From: Desulfosporosinus sp.
GTDB taxonomy: Bacteria > Bacillota > Desulfitobacteriia > Desulfitobacteriales > Desulfitobacteriaceae
Assembly (NCBI GenBank): GCA_003513495.1
Contig: DOPM01000029.1
Location: 186,001-250,000 of the forward strand
DNA: 64,000 bases
Direction of reading: 5' to 3'
Part shown: positions 57,276 through 64,000 of the stretch, piece after piece
Numbering within the stretch: position 1 is the stretch's first letter
How the letters are laid out: the number at the start of each line of letters is the position of its first letter
Notes under the pieces: model-generated
What the model saw: the letters and a program-made list of their open reading frames with translations, nothing else
What the model was told of the DNA's origin: nothing
The model's database searches: none
Position numbers and translations under genes: made by a program

Positions 57276-58645
57276 ATCCCAAAAAGTACGAAGTGATTTT
57301 TAGATATTTAAAATGGCTTTATCCGGATATAAAAGTAAAACGATGGTTTTTGCTCGCAGTTTTAGGAATCTTTCTCTTCGCAACGGGTTTTTCCGTCATG
57401 AACGATGGAGTAGCAATCGGTTACGCGGAGTTAAAGTTTCGTGAGGTTATTTACAGATTGACGGGCAGTACCCGGCATATAACCGTTCCAGCAGGTGCAA
57501 TCATTAGTGCCTTAGGGGTTTTTGCAATTATCATCGGTTTTAAACGTATGCTTTACTCAATTATATCTTCAGTGCTCCCCGAAAACGAAGTGAGAATTGT
57601 GGATAGGATTTATTCCAGGCATCACTTACGGAGAGGGCCGAAGATTGTAGTGGTTGGCGGTGGGACCGGGCTTTCTGCGCTTCTCCGGGGTCTTAAGCAA
57701 TACACCTGTAATCTAACGGCTATAGTTACAGTTTCCGATGATGGGGGAAGTTCGGGAAAATTACGAAGTGAGTTAGGCATACAACCACCAGGAGATGTGC
57801 GCAATTGTCTAGTCGCTTTGGCTGAGACAGATGAAATCATGGACACTCTCTTCTCTTATCGCTTTGAAGGCGGAGCCCTCGAGGGGCATAGTTTGGGAAA
57901 TTTGTTTTTGGCAGGCTTAACCGATACCTTTGGGGATTTTCAAAAAGGAATCGAACAAGTCAGCAAAGTTTTTGCTCTTCGTGGAAAGGTATTTCCTACT
58001 ACCTTGGATCAGGTCGTTCTAATGGCGGATTTAGAGGATGGCACCCGTGTCGTTGGGGAGACCTCCATCCGGGCCAAGGAGGGTAAGATTGATCGAGTCT
58101 ATCTGGATCCCAGTGATTGTACTCCTTTACCAGGCGCTATACAGGCAATTGAAGAGGCAGACCTTATCGTTCTAGGACCGGGAAGCCTCTACACCAGTGT
58201 TTTGCCTAATCTATTGGTTACAGGGCTCAGGGAAAAAATTCGAGAAGTAACCGCCCCTGTCGTCTATGTATGTAATGTAATGACAGAAAAAGGAGAAACG
58301 GACGGCTATAAAGTATCTGATCATCTCCAAGCGATTCTGGACCACTGCGGTACAGGTTTTGTAGATGCAGTACTTGCTTCCCGTGGAGAAATCACAGAGA
58401 CGCTTTTGAAACGCTATAGCCAAGAAGAAGCTGTTCCAGTTATTGCGGATCCTAAAGTGGTCCAGCATTTAGGTGCAAAATACTATGAAGCAAATTTAGT
58501 TCAAGAGAGGAACGTTGTACGCCACGATTCGGATCGATTGGCCAAAGAACTAATTCGGTTGCTCTTTCGTTTAAAACCTATAGGGGAGCGGATTGCACTA
58601 GTTGATGCTTATTTGCTCACTCGTAAGCTCCGTCAGGATTTATAG
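57272..58645 (+). CDS. glmR: GlmR/YvcK-type gluconeogenesis factor, membrane-anchored form
   Basis: YvcK/GlmR proteins bind UDP-GlcNAc and steer carbon to cell-wall precursors. The 457-residue protein adds about 115 N-terminal residues with two membrane helices (about 26-42 and 72-92) to the CofD-like core. The core shows VVVGGGTGLSALLRGLK, VTVSDDGGSSGKLR and PGDVRNCLVALAE. The ATG overlaps the rapZ stop. It completes the rapZ-glmR-whiA trio of Gram-positive bacteria. Confidence 0.94.
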   Translation: MNPKKYEVIFRYLKWLYPDIKVKRWFLLAVLGIFLFATGFSVMNDGVAIGYAELKFREVIYRLTGSTRHITVPAGAIISALGVFAIIIGFKRMLYSIISSVLPENEVRIVDRIYSRHHLRRGPKIVVVGGGTGLSALLRGLKQYTCNLTAIVTVSDDGGSSGKLRSELGIQPPGDVRNCLVALAETDEIMDTLFSYRFEGGALEGHSLGNLFLAGLTDTFGDFQKGIEQVSKVFALRGKVFPTTLDQVVLMADLEDGTRVVGETSIRAKEGKIDRVYLDPSDCTPLPGAIQAIEEADLIVLGPGSLYTSVLPNLLVTGLREKIREVTAPVVYVCNVMTEKGETDGYKVSDHLQAILDHCGTGFVDAVLASRGEITETLLKRYSQEEAVPVIADPKVVQHLGAKYYEANLVQERNVVRHDSDRLAKELIRLLFRLKPIGERIALVDAYLLTRKLRQDL

Positions 58646-58684
58646 TATTGTTAGAAAGTGCACCGTCACTCCATGAACTTTGTA

Positions 58685-58728
58685 GGAATGACTAAGGATC
58701 CAGATCCTTTGCTATCGCTCAGGATGAC
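58685..58728. repeat. partial palindromic intergenic repeat
   Basis: Second arm of the 31285 family (CTATCGCTCAGGATGAC) with a short first arm. Confidence 0.7.
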
Positions 58729-58763
58729 GACTTAGGTTAATCTGCTTTACTGCTTGCTTGCGT

Positions 58764-58812
58764 ATTCGAACTACGAGTCTCGAATCTCGAACTACGAACC
58801 ACGAACCACGAA
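58764..58812 (+). repeat. short tandem CGAACTACGA-type microrepeat
   Basis: About six imperfect units of CGAAC(T/C)ACGA or TCTCGAA lie just before the whiA ribosome binding site. The purpose is unknown; it could arise by slippage. Confidence 0.6.
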
Positions 58813-58827
58813 AAGGGGGCCGGAGAA

Positions 58828-59769
58828 TTGTCCTTCAGTGCTGTTACAAAGGAAGAGCTTGCCCGCTTAAGTGGGCAGAAATCTTGTTGTGATTTAGCGG
58901 AATTGGCAGCTTTAGTCCGCATGGATGGAACCCTTCAAATCAGTGCAAATCAACAGTATACCTTGAATGTGACCACGGAAAGTGCACCAGTGGCACGAAA
59001 AATATATCGCTTAGCTAAGGATGTGTTAAAGCGTCAGGTAGATATTGTGGTTCGACGCAAGCTAAGACTGCGTAAAAACAACTCCTATTTGGTTAGAATT
59101 CATCCCCGGGGAATAGAAGATTTACAGAATGTTGGATTGCTTGATAATAAGGGCCAAATTTATCTAGGGATTGCTCCAAATCTTATTAAAAAGCGCTGCG
59201 ATCAAAAGGCTTATTTGAGAGGAGCTTTTCTAGCAGGGGGCTCGATTAACAATCCTGAAGGCACTTATCATCTTGAAATTGTTAGTAATGATGAGCAGCA
59301 TGCCAAAGCATTATGTCAACTGATCAATCGTTTTAAACTTGGGGCCAAAGTGAGTATGCGAAAGAATTGGTATGTAGTATATCTCAAAGAGAGTGAACAC
59401 ATTGTAGATTTCCTTGGCTTCATCGGGGCACATCATGCTCTATTAGAATTTGAAAATGTACGTGTTTTAAAAGATGTACGAAATCAAGTGAATCGCCTAG
59501 TTAATTGCGAGACTGCTAATCTGGATAAAATTGTTGATGCTGCTGTACGTCAGTTAGAGAACATCCAAATAATTGCGGATACTATTGGGCTTCAATCTCT
59601 GCCGCCAACACTCCGTGAAATAGCTGAACTGAGGTTAGAGTATTCCGAAGCTAGTTTAAAGGAACTTGGAGAAATGCTAAGACCTAAAGTCGGCAAGTCG
59701 GGTGTCAATCACCGAATGAGAAAAATTGATGAGATGGCTGAGCGAATCAGAAACCAAAAGGCAACCTAA
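58828..59769 (+). CDS. whiA: DNA-binding protein WhiA
   Basis: WhiA is a sporulation/cell-division regulator with a homing-endonuclease-like N-terminal domain and a C-terminal helix-turn-helix. The 313-residue protein shows CCDLAELAALVRMDGTL, a YLRGAFLAGGSINNPEG core and a C-terminal LRLEYSEASLKELGEMLRP HTH. TTG 58828 follows AAAAGGGGG. Position after glmR is standard. Confidence 0.95.
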   Translation: MSFSAVTKEELARLSGQKSCCDLAELAALVRMDGTLQISANQQYTLNVTTESAPVARKIYRLAKDVLKRQVDIVVRRKLRLRKNNSYLVRIHPRGIEDLQNVGLLDNKGQIYLGIAPNLIKKRCDQKAYLRGAFLAGGSINNPEGTYHLEIVSNDEQHAKALCQLINRFKLGAKVSMRKNWYVVYLKESEHIVDFLGFIGAHHALLEFENVRVLKDVRNQVNRLVNCETANLDKIVDAAVRQLENIQIIADTIGLQSLPPTLREIAELRLEYSEASLKELGEMLRPKVGKSGVNHRMRKIDEMAERIRNQKAT

Positions 59770-59878
59770 AGTAACTCCCTTCAATGCATCTGACGATTGG
59801 ATAAAACGAGGCAGGGAGTTTGGATTTGATAAAAAGCCCAGGAAGGATCGTATGAAATTGAAGATATAGGGGGGGAGT

Positions 59879-61282
59879 ATGGTGCGGTTAGGTTACGGTC
59901 TGAGTCTCGAACAAACCCAAAAACTCATTATGACCCCAGAATTACGCCAAGCAATTACGATTTTACAGTTGTCCGCACTTGACCTTTCCACGTATGTCGA
60001 GGAACAGCTTCTAGAGAATCCTCTGTTGGAAAATCTAGAAGAAAGTACGGATATTAAAGGGGAGGCAGAGACCCCTGCAGTTGAGGAGGGCCCTCCTGAG
60101 GACAAATGGGAAGTGGACTGGCAGGATTATTTCCATGATCAGGATGATAACAGGGTTCGTCAAGAAAGAGTGGTTATGGAAGATAAACAGCGATTTGATC
60201 CTTTCATTACAGCAGCACCAACGCTCCTGGAGCATTTAGTCGAACAACTTCATGTTCAAAAACTTACTGCTTCTTTAGAAATAGCTGAGTATATCGTCGG
60301 GAATTTGAATGATAAGGGATATTTGACATTATCGTTAGAAGATATTGCTCGGGAAATGAATGTCCCCCTTGCAAAGGTGGAGGAAGCGCTGGCTGCCGTT
60401 CAGAAATTAGACCCATTAGGTGTAGGGGCTCGGAATTTAGAGGAATGCTTATCCTTGCAATTACCACTCTTATCAAACTATCCTCCTGAATTACCTGTGT
60501 TTTTAAAACATCTTGAAGACTTAGCGGCAGGACGCTTGCAACGAATCGCCCAAGCCCTGAAAATCTCCTTAAGTCGGGTTCAGGAGCTGGCAGACTTAGT
60601 ACGAAAGCTTGACCCTAAACCCGGCCTTCGCTTTTCTGGTCCCGGGGAAGTGCGTTATATAGTTCCAGATGTAGTAATTGAAGAAATCGAAGGGGAATTT
60701 ATTATCCTCGTTAATGATATTACGGTCCCTCGCCTAGGGGTTAATAAGGCATACCGTGACGCTCTGAATCAGGATGAGGGAACAGACACTCGCAAATTTG
60801 TTGAACAGAAGCTCAATGCTGCTGCCTGGCTTATTCGCAGCATTGAGCAACGACGCCTGACTCTATATAAAGTCGCTAATGCTATTGTAAAGTGGCAAAC
60901 AGAATTTCTTCGCAATGGAATTCGATACCTGAGACCCCTCACCTTAAAAGATATCGCAGAGGAAATTGGAGTCCATGAGTCCACGGTCAGTCGTGCAACT
61001 GCCCATAAGTACGTCCAAACTCCGCGAGGGATTTTTGAGTTTAAATTTTTCTTTGCCAATAGTATGGGCCGCGGAAATCAAAATGACTCAGGCGTTACCA
61101 CGGATGTCATTAAACTAGTCCTACGCGACCTAATTGCTTCAGAGAATCCCAAAAGCCCTTATTCTGATCAAAAATTAGCGGATCTACTAAAGGCAAGGGA
61201 TATGGAGATTTCCAGGCGGACAGTGGCTAAGTATCGTGATGAGTTAGGTATTGCGTCTACGTCTGTTAGGAAGAGGTATTAG
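59879..61282 (+). CDS. rpoN: RNA polymerase sigma-54 factor
   Basis: Sigma-54 needs an enhancer-binding ATPase to open promoters. The product is 467 residues: region I glutamine-rich start (about 1-50, LSLEQTQKLIMTPELRQAITILQ), an acidic linker (about 50-110), the core-binding domain (about 120-300), the HTH region (about 365-400) and the RpoN box SRRTVAKYRDELGI near the C-terminus. ATG 59879 follows GGGGGGAG. No activator gene is adjacent. An imperfect long-range hairpin (AACTCCCT/AGGGAGTT) lies at 59773-59820 before it. Confidence 0.97.
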   Translation: MVRLGYGLSLEQTQKLIMTPELRQAITILQLSALDLSTYVEEQLLENPLLENLEESTDIKGEAETPAVEEGPPEDKWEVDWQDYFHDQDDNRVRQERVVMEDKQRFDPFITAAPTLLEHLVEQLHVQKLTASLEIAEYIVGNLNDKGYLTLSLEDIAREMNVPLAKVEEALAAVQKLDPLGVGARNLEECLSLQLPLLSNYPPELPVFLKHLEDLAAGRLQRIAQALKISLSRVQELADLVRKLDPKPGLRFSGPGEVRYIVPDVVIEEIEGEFIILVNDITVPRLGVNKAYRDALNQDEGTDTRKFVEQKLNAAAWLIRSIEQRRLTLYKVANAIVKWQTEFLRNGIRYLRPLTLKDIAEEIGVHESTVSRATAHKYVQTPRGIFEFKFFFANSMGRGNQNDSGVTTDVIKLVLRDLIASENPKSPYSDQKLADLLKARDMEISRRTVAKYRDELGIASTSVRKRY

Positions 61283-61341
61283 ATCATCTCGCTTGGGCCA
61301 AGTTTGGCGAGCCACTCTCGTAGAGGCTTCGCTCCGTGTTT

Positions 61342-61362
61342 CGCGACTTCTCTGAAGTCGCG
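61342..61362. other. perfect intergenic hairpin after rpoN
   Basis: CGCGACTTC-TCT-GAAGTCGCG, a 9-bp stem with a 3-nt loop and no T run. Role unknown. Confidence 0.5.
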
Positions 61363-61433
61363 GGGAGGCTGTGAAACGGATCGGTGACAACGATTTGGGT
61401 GGCAAGGCGGTGTGCTTGCTTAGACAAAAAGAG

Positions 61434-61478
61434 GAGCCACTGGAAGGATTTGTTCTTCCAGTGGCTCTGTTGTTTTTT
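61434..61478. terminator. bidirectional terminator between rpoN and the CWB2 gene
   Basis: GAGCCACTGGAAG pairs with CTTCCAGTGGCTC (61455-61467). On the plus strand a T-rich run follows; on the minus strand CTCTTTTTG follows, so it can serve both convergent genes. Confidence 0.88.
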
Positions 61479-61522
61479 ACGTTCAATTCTCATAGTCCTA
61501 ATCAGAGTATTGATCGGAACGA

Positions 61523-62944
61523 TTAGACCTTATTAAAAAATGCAAAATAGACCTGCCCATCCTTATATGCAAGGGTAATCATTACCGAAGCAACTAACTG
61601 ATTGGTATCCCCTGTCCAGTCACCATACTCCCAAACATTATCGAGGAGTTTAGAAGTCTTATCTCGATAGAATATAGTACTAAATTGAGTATTGTCTGAT
61701 TGCAGGAGAAGATCTGTCCCCATGTTCGTGGCAAGGACTTCACCGTTGGAATCAACTAGTGTTACAGCAATAGCTGCTAAATCCGATGCATTTTTTCCAT
61801 CGATAAGTTTAAAATCAACACTTTCCCCTTCTAGTGGCGTGGGGTACATTGAGGAAAAATGGGTCAGGGTCACATGATCGTATCCCTCCATGAAAAGTTC
61901 TACTAGTATATCGAATATATCAGTAAGGACTTTCTCTGGAATCGCTGCTGTTCCACCAAATGCTATGACCTCGGAATAAGGCAATATCGATTGTTTCGTC
62001 AACTCTCTAGTTACTTGAGGTAATTCCTGTCCCGTAAGGATAATGGGAGATTGTGTTTGAGCAGCGAATGGAACTCCAGCCAGCGCGTCAACAAAGGTTT
62101 CGCCATTGGCATAGTAAATATGCTCATAATTAAGTGTCTGAGAAAACCCCTTAAGCACTTCTACATTTGTATCATATTTGGTAAGACCAGCATAACGATG
62201 CACCGTACCAGGAAGCTCCAATTCAATAGTTTCTCCAACAACAGCGGTTCCTCCGATGATATACGTGTCAGTAATTCCCTGGATTGAACTTAGGAAATTT
62301 ACCACTGATTCCGGTAGTTTGCCCTTCGTTGTCGCTAAAATCGGCATGCCTTGTGCACCAGCGATGGCGCCTACAGACAAGGCATCCGCTGGAGTGGACC
62401 AACCAGAAGCAATAACCACCTTTGAAAGATCTGCTCCTAATTCGGCCATTTCCTTGGCAATGTTTACGGAGGTCTCATACTGATCCCAGCCGCCTAAAGG
62501 AACAACCTTCTCCACACTAGGCATTGCTTCTATGACTTTCAAGACTTCTGGCTTAATTACGGCGCTGCCACTCGTGACATAAACAGTATGAGGCTCAAGG
62601 CGTTCAATTTCCGCCTTAGTTAAGGAGTTCAGGGTTGTACTTCCATCCGTTAATAAAATCGGGGCGTTTAATTGAGCTGCTAAGGGGCCAGCAGCTAGGG
62701 CATCAACTAAGTTCCTATTCATTCCTGCAGATAGTACCACAGCCTCTGAATTGATTGTCCATCCTTGGCGTGCGATAAGGGCAGCTGTTTCATATTTGTC
62801 ATATCCTCCGAGACGATCAAACGGTTGAGTATCCGTCCCCATAACACTCATTTGGCCCATTGCAGTCAAGGGATTAATCAAGCCCATTAATATAAATGAG
62901 GTACCTAAAAACACAGAAAGCGCTTTGGTTAGCCTTTTTTTCAC
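61523..62944 (-). CDS. cell wall-binding repeat 2 (CWB2) surface protein
   Basis: A 473-residue secreted protein with a signal peptide (about 1-29) and three CWB2 repeats (about 42-135, 137-228, 229-325), each opening with a pattern like RLGGYDKYETAALIA. CWB2 modules bind anionic wall polymers non-covalently. The remaining about 140 residues have no recognised domain and may be a small beta-sandwich. The gene is alone on the minus strand and divergent from glpK. It may be an S-layer-related wall protein. Confidence 0.92.
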   Translation of the reverse strand: MKKRLTKALSVFLGTSFILMGLINPLTAMGQMSVMGTDTQPFDRLGGYDKYETAALIARQGWTINSEAVVLSAGMNRNLVDALAAGPLAAQLNAPILLTDGSTTLNSLTKAEIERLEPHTVYVTSGSAVIKPEVLKVIEAMPSVEKVVPLGGWDQYETSVNIAKEMAELGADLSKVVIASGWSTPADALSVGAIAGAQGMPILATTKGKLPESVVNFLSSIQGITDTYIIGGTAVVGETIELELPGTVHRYAGLTKYDTNVEVLKGFSQTLNYEHIYYANGETFVDALAGVPFAAQTQSPIILTGQELPQVTRELTKQSILPYSEVIAFGGTAAIPEKVLTDIFDILVELFMEGYDHVTLTHFSSMYPTPLEGESVDFKLIDGKNASDLAAIAVTLVDSNGEVLATNMGTDLLLQSDNTQFSTIFYRDKTSKLLDNVWEYGDWTGDTNQLVASVMITLAYKDGQVYFAFFNKV

Positions 62945-63199
62945 TACATTAACTCCTTTATATTGTTTTTTTAATAACTTGTACGGACTTTAGTTTAACA
63001 GTGTTGAGTGTTAGAATCATTAGTAAATTAATGGGAGAAACCTTTTGTTTTTCCAAAAGAATAATCTCAAAGGCGGGGATCGATTCAAAGGAATAGTGCG
63101 GTAATCCGCAGAATATCAAATAGTACAAGTTTCCGGGTTTTCGTCCGACGTTTAAAAGCTGCTAGAGTGTGACGGAATGGAAAGATAAGGGGGAGAAGA

Positions 63200-64000
63200 A
63201 TGAGTCCGGGGGAGAAAACTATCGATAATAAATACGTTTTAGCAATAGATCAGGGTACTACCAGTTGCCGGGCAATTTTATTTAACCAAGAAAGTGAAGT
63301 TATAGGGGTGGCGCAAAAGGAGTTTGCTCAAATTTACCCTAAGCCCGGATGGGTAGAGCATGATGCAGAGGAAATATGGAGTATACAATATGGGGTTATG
63401 GCTGAGCTGCTGGCAAGAACGAATGTATCCCCAGAGAAAATAGCATGTATTGGAATTACTAATCAACGAGAGACCACCGTGGTATGGGATAGGTTTACAG
63501 GGAAACCTATTTACCCAGCCATTGTTTGGCAATGTCGTCGGACGACGGAAATAGTTGAAGGTTTAAAAGCAAAAGGGTGGGAAGCAAAAATCCGCTCAAT
63601 AACAGGCTTAGTTCTGGATGCCTACTTTTCGGGAACAAAAGTTCAATGGATTCTCGATGAGGTGGAGGGAGCTCGCGACAAAGCGGAGCGTGGAGAGTTA
63701 TTATTTGGAACCATCGACACGTGGTTAGTTTGGAAATTGACTAAGGGGAAAGTACACGTAACGGATTATTCTAACGCTTCACGAACATTGATGTTTAACA
63801 TACATACCTTAGAATGGTCGGAAGAAATTCTCGAGGAGTTAAAAATCCCTAAAAACATGTTGCCTGAAGTAAAACCTTCAAGCTGGATATATGGTCAAAC
63901 AGAAATCGGTTTATTTGGCAAACATACAATTCCTATCTCAGGAATAGCGGGGGATCAGCAAGCAGCATTATTTGGTCAGATGTGCTTTGAACCCGGCATG
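63200..64000 (+). CDS. glpK: glycerol kinase, 3' end cut by the window
   Basis: Glycerol kinase makes glycerol-3-phosphate for lipid synthesis or catabolism. The frame is open from ATG 63200 (AAGGGGGAG before it) to base 64000, 267 codons of about 500. Seen are the FGGY-family start YVLAIDQGTTSCRAILF, the NQRETTVVWD motif, PIYPAIVWQCRRT, and GIAGDQQAALFGQ at the window end. Confidence 0.96.
   Translation, partial: MSPGEKTIDNKYVLAIDQGTTSCRAILFNQESEVIGVAQKEFAQIYPKPGWVEHDAEEIWSIQYGVMAELLARTNVSPEKIACIGITNQRETTVVWDRFTGKPIYPAIVWQCRRTTEIVEGLKAKGWEAKIRSITGLVLDAYFSGTKVQWILDEVEGARDKAERGELLFGTIDTWLVWKLTKGKVHVTDYSNASRTLMFNIHTLEWSEEILEELKIPKNMLPEVKPSSWIYGQTEIGLFGKHTIPISGIAGDQQAALFGQMCFEPGM

Noticed and set aside
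1..64000. tRNA, rRNA or CRISPR array
   Set aside because: I saw no cloverleaf-type T-arm sequence, rRNA stretch or regularly spaced repeat series while reading the window. A dedicated scan was not possible.

Overview
The window reads as chromosome of an endospore-forming, low-to-mid GC Clostridia species, most like the Desulfosporosinus/Desulfitobacterium group (inferred from gene order and protein style; no search was run). Evidence includes the murA-spoIID-spoIIQ-spoIIID-mbl sporulation order, sigI/rsgI, comFA/comFC, the rapZ-glmR(yvcK)-whiA trio, strong AGGAGG ribosome binding sites with frequent TTG/GTG starts, and prfB with a programmed +1 frameshift. Both ends are cut: murA lacks its 5' part and glpK its 3' part.

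Layout. 1-3062: murA, spoIID, spoIIQ and a truncated copy of spoIIID. 3063-15095: a roughly 12-kb signalling block absent from the usual order. It holds two c-di-GMP-I riboswitches, two membrane HATPase (RsbW/RsbT-like) proteins, two STAS antagonists, two SpoIIE/PP2C phosphatases, two HD-GYP phosphodiesterases and a FapA/DUF342 protein. The block sits between two direct repeats of about 213 bp, each carrying the spoIIID 5' region; the right repeat leads into intact spoIIID. 15196-20713: spoIIID, mbl, a WecG/TagA glycosyltransferase, sigI-rsgI and a reverse-strand GT4 glycosyltransferase. 20832-26355: fabZ, an O-antigen-ligase-like protein, a small membrane protein, comFA, comFC and a zinc-ribbon protein. 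26430-29450: a DnaA-box cluster and a polar amino-acid ABC transporter. 29451-30214: a gene-free stretch including a GC-rich island. 30215-37166: csp, hpf, secA, prfB and a split transketolase. 37611-41862: ftsE, ftsX, an EnvC-like M23 protein and a CtpA-type protease, a coherent cell-wall-splitting group. 42221-52833: a P-loop ATPase, an HDOD protein, a lipoprotein, uvrB-uvrA, a Cof phosphatase and an FMN enzyme. 53312-61282: a B12/radical SAM protein, an orphan solute-binding protein, rapZ, glmR, whiA and rpoN. 61523-64000: a CWB2 cell-wall protein on the minus strand and glpK.

Working together. The most notable content is the 12-kb block. It looks like a duplicated partner-switching circuit (kinase, antagonist, phosphatase) joined to c-di-GMP degradation and c-di-GMP sensing by RNA, and it is inserted exactly at the 5' part of spoIIID, a mother-cell sporulation regulator. 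No sigma factor lies in the block, so its output is unknown. Intergenic spaces in the right two thirds carry several families of short palindromic repeats, some doubling as transcription terminators.
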